Origin: Bigelowiella natans CCMP2755
Lineage: Eukaryota > Cercozoa > Chlorarachniophyceae
Length of the DNA: 48,475 bases
NCBI GenBank assembly: GCA_000320545.1
Contig: ADNK01003468.1
Location: 1-48,475, forward strand
Direction: 5' to 3'
The position numbers and the translations under genes are program-made. The notes below the pieces were generated by a model. It was not told the DNA's origin. It searched no databases and saw only the letters and a list, made by a program, of their open reading frames with translations. Shown one piece after another: positions 10,644-23,300 of this stretch; within the stretch, counting starts at the first letter, position 1, and each line of letters begins with the position of its first letter.

Positions 10644-12296
10644 CTAATCTTGATCATCCCAGTGGCCTTTTCTCTGCCCCATCTTCGGCCCACCAGCCGG
10701 CTTTGCCATGATGATCTGATCGACGCGGAGCACGGTGACAGCTGCGTCCGTCGCCAGCTTTATCGCCATCTTCTTGGCGGGGAGGCTGTCGAATATCCGG
10801 TCCTTGGCGAGGTCCTTCACCGATTGCTTCACGTCCTGAGCGTCGATGTTTATGCCCGCGCTCTTCTTGCCGCTTTCGTGCTCGGAGTAAAGGAGCGTAA
10901 GGACATCTAGGGGTTTCAGTCCTGCGTTCTCAGCGAGCGTCGTCGGGATGATCTCGAAGCTTTGAGCAAACTTCTTGATCGCGTACTGGGAGAGAGTCTT
11001 CTCCTTGTTCGAGAGCTCCGCCAGCTTGCGGGCGAGCTCAATCTCTGTTGCGCCCCCTCCGGGGAGGAAGCGGCCATCCTTCACAAGGGACTTAATGACG
11101 TTGACCCCGTCGTCAACTGCCCGCTCGATGTCGTTGAGGATGTTCTTGGTAGACCCGCGTAGCATGATGGTGGCGATCTGCGACAAATCAGTCTTCTTCT
11201 GTTCGAAGACCGTTACCTTTTGGAGACCGACCTCGCGGACGTAAGCCTTGGCGCAGTAGCCCTGTGCCTCTGGGGGGACAGCGCCGAGACGGACCTGCAT
11301 ATTGGCCTTGACTGTCTTTGCCAGCCGCCGAAGCTCGAATTTCGAGAGGATCCTTATAAGCATCATGCCGTACTTCTCGACGAAGTGCTTGGCCATGTCC
11401 CCGACCGAGCCTCCGGTGACGATCACTTTCACGCCGCTGTCAGCGATAGCCTTGATGCTGGCTTCGATCATCCGCTCCTCGCTCTTGTTGTAGTCGAGGA
11501 GCTCATCAGCATCCTTGATGAGGACGGTCCCCTTCGTCTCCGTGGTGGCCGTGTCAATCGCGCATGTGAATACGGCTACTTTGGCGTCTAATACGCTCTT
11601 AACCGATGTATCTGTGTCACGATTGACCACAACGCCACGAATGACCTCCGAGTGCTGCACGCTCCCGCCCATCATCTTGCAGGTCCGCACGTTATCCACG
11701 TTGAAGTTCTTCACGTTCTTGGGCATCACGCACATGCACGCGTCTGCGATGAGGGGATTCAAAATATCTACGGTGGTTAGTTGTTTGGAGCAGAGGGATG
11801 CGAAGGTGGCGGTTTCGATGGTTTCCTTTTTGGCAAGTTCCTTCGCCTCAACCTTCCATGTGACAAGTTCGTCCAATGAAGCCATTGCAACGTCAGCTGC
11901 TTGGACATAACCTTTTATGATTTCACTGGGGTGCAATCCTAGTTCCAGAAGACCTCGAGCTTGTTTGAGGAGCTCTCCAGCAAGCACAAGCACGTAGTTG
12001 CTTCCATCTCCTATCTCCCTCTCTTGCATTCGCGCAGCCAGAACTAGCAGCTTTGCAGCGGGGTGCTGCACCTCCATCTCAGCCATCATCGTGGCAGCAT
12101 CACTAGTGACGAAAAGCTTCTCAAGGTAATTTATGATCATCTTGTTCATGCCATTGGGGCCGTAGGAAGTTCTTGTAATTGTGGCGAGATCCTTGCAGGC
12201 CTCAATATTTTTCATCACGGCCTCCTGTGTGCCGCGGATGTGGGCAGTCCCCGACTTGAACAAGTTGGGGATGCCGCGTCTCATATTCTTCATCAT
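10644..12296 (-). CDS. CCT8: T-complex protein 1 subunit theta (CCT-theta)
   Basis: Intronless frame of 550 residues with full-length group II chaperonin architecture: equatorial, intermediate, apical, intermediate, equatorial. Theta-specific landmarks include TSYGPNGMNKMIINYLEKLF, the segment EVQHPAAKLLVLAARMQE, VDDGVN before the C-terminal PGGGATEIELA motif, and a Gly/Lys-rich tail. CCT is the eight-subunit cytosolic ring complex that folds actin, tubulin and WD-repeat proteins with ATP. The nucleotide loop reads GDGSN, whereas the family usually has GDGT, a conservative change. The stop is TAG at 10646-10644 (minus strand). The gene is divergent from the Use1-like SNARE gene and convergent with GH30. 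Plus-strand frames over this interval are shadows. Confidence 0.97.
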   Translation of the reverse strand: MMKNMRRGIPNLFKSGTAHIRGTQEAVMKNIEACKDLATITRTSYGPNGMNKMIINYLEKLFVTSDAATMMAEMEVQHPAAKLLVLAARMQEREIGDGSNYVLVLAGELLKQARGLLELGLHPSEIIKGYVQAADVAMASLDELVTWKVEAKELAKKETIETATFASLCSKQLTTVDILNPLIADACMCVMPKNVKNFNVDNVRTCKMMGGSVQHSEVIRGVVVNRDTDTSVKSVLDAKVAVFTCAIDTATTETKGTVLIKDADELLDYNKSEERMIEASIKAIADSGVKVIVTGGSVGDMAKHFVEKYGMMLIRILSKFELRRLAKTVKANMQVRLGAVPPEAQGYCAKAYVREVGLQKVTVFEQKKTDLSQIATIMLRGSTKNILNDIERAVDDGVNVIKSLVKDGRFLPGGGATEIELARKLAELSNKEKTLSQYAIKKFAQSFEIIPTTLAENAGLKPLDVLTLLYSEHESGKKSAGINIDAQDVKQSVKDLAKDRIFDSLPAKKMAIKLATDAAVTVLRVDQIIMAKPAGGPKMGQRKGHWDDQD

Positions 12297-13205
12297 GGTG
12301 GAAGCGGTTTTGTGGAAGCGTGTGCTTTGGCTTTCCAGAAGGCGGTTGGTTACTCTCTCTCTCCCCTGTCCTTGGAAGTCCTGCGCACTAGTTGCGGGTT
12401 GTGGGAAGTAGTTGTTTTGTAGGAAGCTTCTGATCTCGGATTTCGCACAGAATTCGAAATAATAATATGTCGCATTACTTAATCCTCATACTTTTATGAA
12501 ATTATGCTCTGCAGAAGATTACCTGGAGATTTGACTGCGTACTTCGATGCGGGAAATGACTTTCGCGCGCAAACTTAGGTAATAAATATTGGGTTATCTG
12601 ATTGTTACAGAAATTCTATAAAATCAGAGCCAAACGCCTCTTACTGGAATTTCTGTTTTTTCAATGCGAAAAACTAAATGATCATGTTAGTCTTAGATAT
12701 TATTGTATTTATTCTGTGTCTATTTTTCACAACCTATGTTCAGCCCTTCTACGACGCATTTCTTGTTTCGACTTAGGAGCAGTTGGGGAGTTCGAGAAGC
12801 TCCTGAACAAATCTCTTTATGGGTCATAATGTAGGTAATTTATTACTCTGCGACATACTACTCAAGCAGAAAATGCTTATAAGTCTTCGGTGTAGCAGAG
12901 TCGCAGTAGGAAAGCCAATGATTAAGTCAAGGCGCTAGTTAAAAACCAAACGAAAAAATTATTTTTCTTTAGTGTTTTTTTTTTTATCGCTGTCGTAAGT
13001 TGAAATACTCCTATAAACCTAGACAGGATGGAAAATACAGGTGCGATGATCATATTTCGTTGACGTATGAGTCTAAATCAAGGGGGTTTTAAGCTATTAT
13101 ATGTTTTCAATTTCCACTCCGACCCTTCCGAGCCCCACCCCCCTCCAAAGTCCAGTTCTGCCTCTGCTCATATTTCGTAGATAAAAACACATCCAAAAAC
13201 CGCCA
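12297..13205. promoter_or_regulatory. Divergent intergenic region between CCT-theta and the SNARE gene
   Basis: About 900 AT-rich bases separate two divergent start codons, so both promoters must lie here. Homopolymer T tracts occur around 12967-12986. I see no TATA-like element I can assign and no coding frame with domain similarity. Confidence 0.5.
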
Positions 13206-14071
13206 ATGAGCTTTTCTGGTCCGCTAAGCGAAAAGGCAAAGAAAGAAGAGGTGAATTGCATGCGACTTTTAGCCCGGTGCGAGTTCCAGATGGAGAAGGA
13301 AGGACTTTACACCTCAGCAGGGAAGCGAAGGCTTGCCAGAGTAAGTTTTGCGTTGGTGCTAGTATTAAAGAAAGTCGTATCATGGTGGTAGTGTAGTAAT
13401 GATCGATAGGTTAGTTCTTGGTGACGTACTAGCTTCTTTTTTCTAATAGTACCTCGAGGTTCTAAGCGAGAAGCTGGACACCCTGCGCAAGTATAAGTCC
13501 CAGGGAATTTCCTTACAATTTAGGTAAGATAAGAAGGGATCTAGAAGATATTAAAGCAAGTTGTATGTAGTTTGAAGACTTGAGTCGAACCTCGTTAAGA
13601 GGAAAGCACCCATATCGATTTATACATGTTCCTTCGTCGTCTGTCCGTACCCCCTCCCATTCCTCTCCCATTGTCCTCCTCTTTCCTAGCAACAAGCTGG
13701 ATCTCCTGTCAACCAAGATCGACGCGATGAAGAAACGCATAGGGGGCGAGAGGGGGGATGGAGGAGACAACTCTAGCAGTACCATCTTCGAGGCACTTGC
13801 TCAGCTCGCGGCAAAGTACAAAGGAAAGGCAGTCGAGGGCTTTGCGTCTGGTCATCATAGGAGAAAATCGCAAAAGGTGCTACTACGCTGCAGCGACGTG
13901 CCTGGAGCGACGATAGCATCTTCATCTGGCGAGAAGACGACGGAAAGAAGTCAGGAGAAGGATAACGAGGAACCCCTTTGTCATGGTGTCCTAGCAACAG
14001 CTGATGAGCGTGGCGATGACGGACAAGAGGTTGGTTTTCAACGAGAACAATTCATCTTGAAATGCAAATCA

Positions 14072-14116
<45 letters not shown>

Positions 14117-14235
14117 CCTCCCTCCCTCCCTCCCCTTCCCCATTTAGCACATGTCACAAATACACTAGGGAATACTGTCCTCAGAGTCCCCTTTTACACA
14201 ACACATTGCCTATTACATAATTGTGATGATAGCGG

Positions 14236-14309
<74 letters not shown>

Positions 14310-14466
14310 TTTATAATGTTAGGCATTTCGGCACGGGACAACTGCCAAACAACGACGCTATGCTAGCAATAGAAGGCGGAGGAGAAGGAGGGGAAGAGGG
14401 AAAATCGCCTCTGTGTCTACGAGACTGGAAGATGAACGATTGCAGCAAGAGGACCTTCAGTGCGAT

Positions 14467-14505
<39 letters not shown>

Positions 14506-14506
14506 A

Positions 14507-14550
<44 letters not shown>

Positions 14551-14601
14551 TAACAAAACAGAAACATTGGATTTTTATACAAAGTCACATGTGTAGTAGC
14601 A

Positions 14602-14649
<48 letters not shown>

Positions 14650-15350
14650 ATGCTCCATAGCCCTTTAGTCCTGCAACCGACACGCACCTGTTTTTGCCTC
14701 TTCCTCGAATGACCGACACAGGCGAGAGATCCTTGACTTGTCCGAAGAGCTCAAGTCTCTCCAGATGCAAGTGAGCGCCTTCTTCATGAAGGACCGCAAA
14801 ACGTTAGATTCGGTCACGCAAAAGGTAGTGCTCCCCCCTGACCCTGCTACTTTCGACAAACACTTGGGGGGGGGGAGGGAGAGTGTTGGGAGAATAAGGG
14901 TCAATTCCGTTAAGAAACGAATTAATACATAATCATTTCCAAAAAGCTGCAGACAGCACTCGAAAATGATCGACGAATGAATATCGATAGTGTAGCCCCT
15001 AGACCTAGCGTCGTGGGATGGGCTGCCGACGTTTTTGTTACCGTTTCAGCTCTTTGAAACTGCATTGGACGGAATGAGAGGAGGATATAATTTCGTTCTG
15101 GACTGTAATCCCCCTCCCCCTTGCCCTCCTCTAATAGTCCGTGAACATGCTCTCTCCTTTTCAGATGGAAGATAACCTCTCCCGGACAAAAAGCGAGAAG
15201 AAACGGCTAGACAAGTACGCGAGCAAGTGGTCTTTGGATATATGCCGGGATTGGTCAATCTTGGCGTTTGTTGCTACCAGCTTCCTAGTGATCTATGTAA
15301 TTATTCGGACCTTCCCGTGCAAAGGAGGCTCATTGGGTACATGTGGATAA
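13206..15350 (+). CDS. Use1-like SNARE protein
   Basis: Six exons join in phase: 13206-13340, 13450-13523, 13690-14029, 14323-14459, 14722-14824 and 15165-15350, giving 324 residues. The N-terminal helix (CMRLLARCEFQMEKEG, then YLEVLSEKLDTLRKY) and the tail match vesicle transport protein Use1. The C-terminus has a SNARE-type heptad region (REILDLSEELKSLQMQV to KRLDKYASKW) followed by one membrane anchor at about 293-313. Use1 is the Qc-type SNARE for Golgi-to-ER retrograde traffic, anchored in the ER by its tail. Exons 3 and 4 encode a long Ser/Lys/Arg-rich low-complexity insert that makes the protein longer than animal homologues. Exon 4 ends at a (CA)n tract, with its donor GT at 14460 just before it. 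The 14090-14650 microsatellites are intronic. Confidence 0.85.
14076..14646. repeat. Microsatellite cluster in introns of the SNARE gene
   Basis: (CT)n then (CCCT)n at about 14076-14133, (CT)n running into (TA)n at about 14241-14306, (CA)n at about 14468-14503, and (AT)n at about 14511-14538 and 14605-14646. The arrays flank exon 4 at 14323-14459. They create spurious long frames rich in Ser-Leu, Thr-His and Tyr-Ile. Confidence 0.95.
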
Positions 15351-15479
15351 GGTTATTACAGTTGCTTCTCGCACCGTTAAAAATAACAAAAAATGAATTA
15401 CCAAAAAATGAATTACCAGGCCACATACTCAAGACTATGTCCTTTTATGTGAAATGCCATATCCATAAATGATGCAAAC

Positions 15480-16330
15480 GCGCCTTCAAGTAGTCATTGT
15501 AGATATTTAGGCGCTTTGGTGTGTTGCTAGTGTTGCCTTGCGCAACAATAGTCTAGTCGTGCATTGGCTTTGCCTGATTCGTCTATTACAACAATTAGTT
15601 GCAGAGTTGTGTGGCATGTAGAGCGGTGTAGCCGTAATGGGACACACTATCAACATGAATATGTAGCAAGTTGCTATACAGCAATGTTTGCGCAAGTGCT
15701 AGACTGGCTAGCTGGTTTGGTGAGCTAGTGCATGAGCGTTTTCATTTCGACTGCACAACGCTAGCACGCTATACATCTTTGCATGTTACTCACTCTAGCA
15801 CCGTTTGTTCGTTACAGTCTAGCAGTGATTAGTTTGCTAGCTTGAGCAATGCGCGCTCATGTTTGTGGTGACACTACCTGGCTACAACAGCTCGATAATG
15901 TATTGATCGCAGCACGGTGTGCACGTGAGAAGGTCTAGAGGTTATTAACGTTACGTTGCAACTTAGCAACGCTACAATGCATGCCAGCATGACTCGGGTT
16001 TCTATAGATGTTTTGATGTGGCATTATTCACTGTGTACATACATCTAGACATCTAGACACATCAAATGGCAAAGACGGTGACGCCTGTCAAAGATCATAG
16101 AGATTCAGCACTACTAGTTCAGATTCTAAAACTAGACAAATATCGTATGTATCAAACCCGCTATACCTATACAAGTGTCGTTACATACGCTGCCGAAGCA
16201 ACACGAACCGATTAGATGTGCTCACATTATATTCTGAACCCCTGCGTTTGCCTTAAGCTAACACAGTTAAAACATATGTGCGCGATTCGTGTGCAGGATT
16301 CATCCATGCTCCGATCCGAAAAAGCTTGGG
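15480..16330. repeat. CTAG/TGCA-rich intergenic island
   Basis: Downstream of the SNARE gene, CTAG, GCTAGC and TGCATG words recur (for example ACATCTAGACATCTAGACAC near 16041). No coding frame is supported. Composition matches the islands at 9420, 36340 and 43966. From 16330 to 16560, up to the 3' end of the next gene, I see nothing. Confidence 0.5.
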
Positions 16331-16563
16331 ACAACTCGGTAGCGCGCTGATGCAACGAACCACAATTAATAAATAATGATCGTGCCGATGTATATTGGAG
16401 CTTGCTGTCGCATAATCATCAATAATGTGATGGATGAATTTCGAGTTATTTTCGGCAGGTGAAAATCTGGAAGAAATACCACAGCAGCGAAATATAGGTG
16501 CTGAAGAAAAATATTGTTTCGCGTGGGTTTATTGACAGCTATTAGAATATCAGGTAGTTTTTT

Positions 16564-18284
16564 TTAAACCCGAAATTCAGTTCTTAAGTTCTGAATGACA
16601 TCGTTGGAAGCATGATGAGCACTTACGAGAGACGATTCTTTCTTCAATAACTCCTTAAATGCCCAGAGGACGTTTTTCTTTTTACTAGCAGCGTTTACAG
16701 CGAGTGCAACGACAGCCTTGACATGTACACATTCGTTAGAATGGTGCATATTCGGTGCATTTGTTATCTAATTGGACTAGAATAACATGCGACAACGTCT
16801 GCATTTTGAACTTGTAAGTACACATCACACTTACACTCTACTTGACTGGCTCTCAATGATGCGGTTTAGATTCTTAACCTTGGTCGGAAGAAACACCTTA
16901 GCCCAGAAATTGTCGAGGGGACTTCGGGTGAGGAGCATGCAAGGTTTTTTCATCGCTGATCAAACAATATTCAGGGAGAAGCACATCAGAGCATTTTTGC
17001 ACATTTTGATATATATGAATCATCCTCGAAATGGCTTTCTTATATGTACACTTGGTCTCTGTTAGTCCGAAACAAATATGTATCGTTGTACAAAAAGCTT
17101 TCATAAACACTCAAGTATAAACTGGAATATGCATATTCACCGAGCGATTGGAGGGCAGAACTCGACGACGCGAAGGACAAGGTTCCCTTTATCTTTCAAT
17201 AATAAAACATTAACATTCGAGAACGACTTTTGTACCATAATGCACAAAACAACTCATGATTTATGCATGCATGAATCAAGTCACGCGTATGCCCATTATT
17301 ATGCTTTTACCAACCTGCTTTCTTGTCAACAGCCACTTCAACCCTAACAATGTTGGGTTGCATTGTCTCACAACGAAGTCCGCCTTGTTTCCATGGACCT
17401 CCTCGATAAATCTATTTCGTAAAAAAGAATTTTAGTGTGGCATTCATTCAATCTTCCAAGGGGAAGAACATCATCACAACTGTAACGAAGGACGCTTCAT
17501 ATCTCATAGAACGAGGTACGTTTCTACATTTCTACATGCAAATCGTATTTGTTCTTGGAGCAACGATTAAACTTGGCGGGAAATATCAACCATAACACGA
17601 GTATAATAATCAAAGTGAATGTATTTGCGTATTTGCGACAGTTGTTTGACTTGCGAGCATGTGAGTCATTTATGATGTCGTTTCACTTGCGGCACTCGTT
17701 GGTACGTCGAAAACGCATGAGAGAATCCTTCTGCATCAGCTCCATCACCGCTATTATAACAGAAGAATCGTGTATCTGAGAAGGTCGTCTGCGCAATTTA
17801 TATGCATGGAGTGTTTTTTCTCGTACAATATATTTCTCGGATTTTGTACATGAAAATTTATATGATTACGCATCATTCGTATTGTTTGATTTGCTTGCAG
17901 CGCGAGATAAAACACCTCCCGCAGCCTCTCTAAACAAGGACTTTGAAACATCCTGCATAAAGCAAAACACATAAGTTCTCATTCTGTTCTTACGAGATAG
18001 ATAATGTAGCAAACGATGTTGACTAAGACATAATATTTCGCTGTCTGATTAGAATAAGAACAACCTACTTATCTTGCCATAAAAATATTATTAAGCGGTA
18101 TTTTACTGTTGTCTCCATCTCCCCACCTTATGTTCCAGACTAGTTCTAATAGTTGTTGAAATGCGGCTCGGAAGATTCACCTGCTTCTCCGCCTGGAAAA
18201 AGAAAACGATATTTCGGACTATCTTGACGTTCACATGTGTGCACACACGCGCGGTGATTGGCATGCTATGTGTGTGTGTATGTG

Positions 18285-18319
<35 letters not shown>

Positions 18320-18547
18320 TCGTGTGTAGAGGAAAGAAAATATAAACTGAAAGCGAGAAAGGCCACATAGAATTTGAAGTTTTGCTACATTTGGGCCGAT
18401 GAAGTCTCGATATACGATCCAGGCTTGCTGCACTGATGTTTCGTAAGAAATCACGTTATCAGCACAAACCGTGACATAAATCTATGCATTTATGAGTTAT
18501 GCATTACACATGCTCTCCTCTCCCACAACATGTAATGTACGGAATAG

Positions 18548-18578
<31 letters not shown>

Positions 18579-20294
18579 TAGTGCGTTATACATACGTACA
18601 TATTTAATAGTGTGATTTGATTAATTTATCGTTATTGTCAATACCAATGTTATCGCCATCCTTCGTTTGCTCTCCATACTATAATCGTACAACGATATTC
18701 TCAAAATAGTCACACCTTACGTCATTTGAAGGTTCGAATAAACGAAAAACACCAACGCCATTCGCAGGAAAAACAAAACCTCGTTACTCTCATCCTGATG
18801 TACATCTAGTCGAAGAGAGCGCGCGTGTGCGCGAGAAAGCACTACTAGTGTAAGCTCCGACCTCCTCAAAGCGTGCATTCGCCTCCAAGAACAACAAATT
18901 CTCGGCAGAGAATTCTTTCATGAGGAAGTTCATCAGCAGTTCTCGACCCCTGGACAAAGGCCATATATCTTAGCATGATGTGTGTTTAGACAGCATTGTG
19001 GGGGTTGATTGTTGGTCGGTTGTAGCGTGTGGATTTAGCCCAACCGCTCAGTATCGAATAGGCATGAGAAGTAGTTCTTATTTTGCCGCGGGAGGGGAAT
19101 GCTCTCTGTGTCGCGGTAAATAAGAACCCGAACCTTCAAATGTATTGCACGCACAATGCAAGAGATAAGACGACTTATCGTAGAGAACAATCGTTTATCG
19201 TGTTTGCATTTGCATGCACAACGATCACATTTTCAAAAGTGTATATATGTGCGTGACTTTCAACTCTGCGGCCCCTTCCATAATGGCCTCCGAAATGACC
19301 CCATCCTGTAACACTGCGGGGAGGATATTCACGAGGGAAAACAAATTATATAATAGTACAGTCTGCACTGGCTAGAAGGCGTAATTTGTGGGTTATTGGG
19401 ACGCATACTCATGTCGTATGATTCGGATAAGCATTGGTATATAATGGTGCTGTTGGTCATATTTGTAATATTAGCAATCAAGCAGTAGAAGTAGCAATAT
19501 CAGTTGTAATACTAGTAGTAATAGTATTGTGGTAGTAATAGTATTGGCAGTAGTAACAGCATTAGTTGTAGTATGTTTGTATTTGAAGTTGTTGTACTTC
19601 CGAGATTCGTTGACGTGTCCATTATGAGCAGCACTGGGTTCTAATTGGTAAAGAACGAATATACGACATTGTTAACGACGAATATATCTTGTTGCTTTTG
19701 GTAAACGGTGTTGAGTTTATATGGTACACTAGCTCTATCGATTCTTATTGTATCTTTGTATACACTATTTTCAGGAAATTGTTTGACATTTTCAGAAAAA
19801 AATGATTTTATAAAGCATGTAAGTACAAACGCTGCAACAGACACACACAACCACACACCACACACACACATGCATGGTATAGCATCTGTTTTGTAGCATG
19901 ATACAAACACTTGCCTCGCTCAAATTCAACCATTCCTGCAAATAGTCCCTGCGCAGGAGAAGTGAACATAGCCGAAAAATTACAAAGACAGTTGTAACCA
20001 CATGTAGATATCGATTTGTTTTGTCATAGAAATACTACTTCTTCATCAACACATCTAGATGGTCATTATTCAGTGGTGAGGAGCTATCGGGCATCTAGTA
20101 AATGGTTCATTTTGATGAAAAGACCTTTGCGATTTCTGCTTCGTCCGTATCCTCGAAGGATGGTGCTGTCCCTCTTTGCCCGTGGAGCAAAACCCGACAG
20201 TATGAAACTTCCAACAAACACAATGCACGCAAAGATCTAATGTTAGGATAAAATATGTTGTAAAATAGATCGAAGATTGAACGCGCGCCACTCG

Positions 20295-20332
<38 letters not shown>

Positions 20333-20339
20333 CGACAGA

Positions 20340-20394
<55 letters not shown>

Positions 20395-23300
20395 GGAGGC
20401 AAAGGGAAGGGATGTGCAATGGAAAACTATACGAACGATGCTATTAGTATTTTACCTATATAATACCCGCATAAATCTACCTACCTGTGGCCCGAAGTTT
20501 CCGTCGATGAGACCTGAGTCCCAACAGCCGATGGAGAGAATCTGGAATGGGGGAGGACAACGACGGAACCGCAGATACACGAGAAGCATTGTGCTTTGCT
20601 AACGATAAGTAAATCCTTCTAGACGGAAAGAAAAACACACGGTACACTCCGAAACGCCTTTTTCTAGTACATTTATATTGTTGTGAATGCGTTAGAATGC
20701 GTTAGGATTCGTATAAAAATGACCCCTTTGCCAAGCAGCGCGTCTGTTAAGTCCTATTGTACGCAAATACAGGGTTCTCATGTGTGCGAAAACCTCTCTC
20801 TCTCTCTCTCTCTCTGTTCTCCCCCACCCCCCCCCTCTCTGTGTGTGCGTTTTTGTGTTTGTGTGTGTGTGTGTGTAGTGTTTCACGTGACAAATAACAG
20901 GTATTATTTAGAACAAAGGGTAATACCTCTTGGCTTGCGATCGTTGGCAGTTGAAGTGTTTTCCGGAAGTTGTTGATGACTCCGCCGAGCTCACTCACCA
21001 GTCTCTACAAGTTTAGGAAATATCCCGTTAAACCGCACATGACAAATCGAAATACACGTGTAAATATAAGTGAATGATGACATGTTTAAAAACACGTATG
21101 GCCGTTACTCTTTCGCTTGTATGATTGTGATTTATAGGTGCTGTTTATTGGACACTGACATTGTTGTATAGATGGTGAGAGCGAAGATTGGCTTCTCCCC
21201 TCGGCGGAAATTCCTCAGCTTTGTGGGATAAAGAGGGGAGGGGTATACAGAAAGAAGTAAAGAAAATCCGAGGAAGATAATTCTTCACTAATCCCATCTT
21301 TCCCTCACTTACTTCGTTTATATACATGCGTAAAGCACATAAATGTGCAGACGTGCATCCTACATATAAGTACCTTCGAAATCCAAATATGCAGCAGCTT
21401 CAAGAAGTATATCAGATTTATCAGTGGATATGATTTTGAGAGGGGATAATGACAAACACATGATATTTGTATCGGCTATCAAATGTAATATTACTTGCAC
21501 CAGAATAAAAACGAATAAGCAAGGACATATCTGGAAGTTTGTAGGAAATTATTCCGACGGTTTATTTGTGAGAAGATGATGCATATTAGCACCCAAAACC
21601 AATCACCCGCAACCAAAAAGGAATGGGTTATCATATCTCCTACCTTTGGTGGATTTCATCGAAGACAGCGCACTATCTGAGAATATAGACGTTATATACA
21701 GTCAGAGCTTTATCAACTGCACACACACCTTAGCATCGAAAATATTAATGAATATAAACACAAACATTTTACTCTACAACCTACAACCAACATACTCTCG
21801 GCTAAAATACTATAATGAACATTATGCGAGCATGCTTACCTGCCCCCCCCCCGGATGAAGCAGATCCAGCACTCTCAAGAACGCCTGGAAATAGTGTAAA
21901 TGCGCCAACCGCATCATCACCACACATACAGATTAGCGATGAAATAATTTATTTTTCCAAGGTAATCGTTACAGCAGCCGCTTACCTGCCTCGGCATCGA
22001 TCAGTTGGCCAATCAACTGCTTCTTTTCTCTCTCGAACGCCTTCGTTGCGGTTGTGAGTACGCCAGCCCTGGTAAGGGGTTGGATATGAGAATTGCTCAT
22101 CACAAGTGAGGATGACTGGAAGCAAGTTAGAGCGTTAAGTTTCATCGTGTTTTGTGGGAACGTGCGCGTATGTGACTGTTCATTTGCGTGCACGTTTTGA
22201 TTTTCATTGTAAGATATTGATAAACTTCGTCTTTCAAAAAGATAACATCATTTAGCATTTGTACGGAGATATGACCATTCTGCTTCCTCTTCTTCTGTCT
22301 GTGCTCGAAACTTGAAGTCCTCCTTGCTCTTCGTTATCACTCGAATCACCTCTACAAACAACACGCACCGTAAAACATTGAATAGCAGCATTGAGCTGAA
22401 AGTACACCTAATCACCTAATAATAACCCACATATATACTGCGCCAAGGCATGTGGAAAATGGTTCGGTGCATAGGAACGTAACTGCTCATAAAGTTGTGC
22501 TCTAAGCGGCTGTTTTTGAGAGAAATAACCGTCTTTGGTTTCTTCAACGATGGCGCCGAGCCTAAACGTCGGTTCGATGCCAAGCATTAACACACACGTT
22601 TACATACACATGATCGTACGCAACGAACTCGGAGAAGCAAACAATACATCGATAGTGTCGCAGTATTCTTGCCTCAAGAGAAAGCGAAGTTATCTCCCCT
22701 TACCCCTTAAAACAGACACCCACGAAACATATCGATATTGAGCGGTATATGTCGACTCACAGATGCCTAGGAAGTAACGCTCTGCGTAAGAATGTATGGC
22801 GCCTGAATTGACCGATGGAAGAAGGTTTCAATGAACACCGAAAATGACCAGAACGACGAGATTGCTAATCTATTTTTTTTATTATTGTGCAATTGATGGG
22901 AAATTAATAAGAATCAGAGGAGAGACTTTTTTCTGGAAGCTCCTTCTCGAAGCTGACAAGATCCTTGTAAACCCACACGTAAACGCGTTTATAGCTGAAG
23001 AACGTGATAACCGAAGATGATGACGATGATGATGATGACGACGACGACAAGAATATATTCGAATCATACATAACACCACATTCGGCTCTATGTCACTTGA
23101 CGAAAGAAACATCTCGCACATGCTCTGAGCAAAGACTGAGCGCGTTTTCATTTCTAAGTACCCCTATGAGACCACATCAACAGAGCACAAAGCACACCAT
23201 CACTCATCATTCTCCCCTACATCAAAACGTGTAATGTATATGGAAGGTTCATTTCAATGAAAACATATCTTTTTCAAATTTCGCACTAGAACCTATGAAT

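Noticed and set aside
10599-12422. Several plus-strand open frames of 60-131 codons
   Set aside because: They are antisense shadows of the long CCT-theta coding frame.
13580-14506. 308-codon plus-strand open frame
   Set aside because: It reads through an intron start, two (CT)n arrays, a (TA)n array and a (CA)n array. The true exons inside it (13690-14029 and 14323-14459) use splice sites and join in phase to the SNARE model.
16898-16955. Earlier stop codon at 16898 as the end of the giant gene
   Set aside because: It requires an unlikely acceptor inside an upstream exon. The alternative chain of five exons closes in phase at the stop at 16564.
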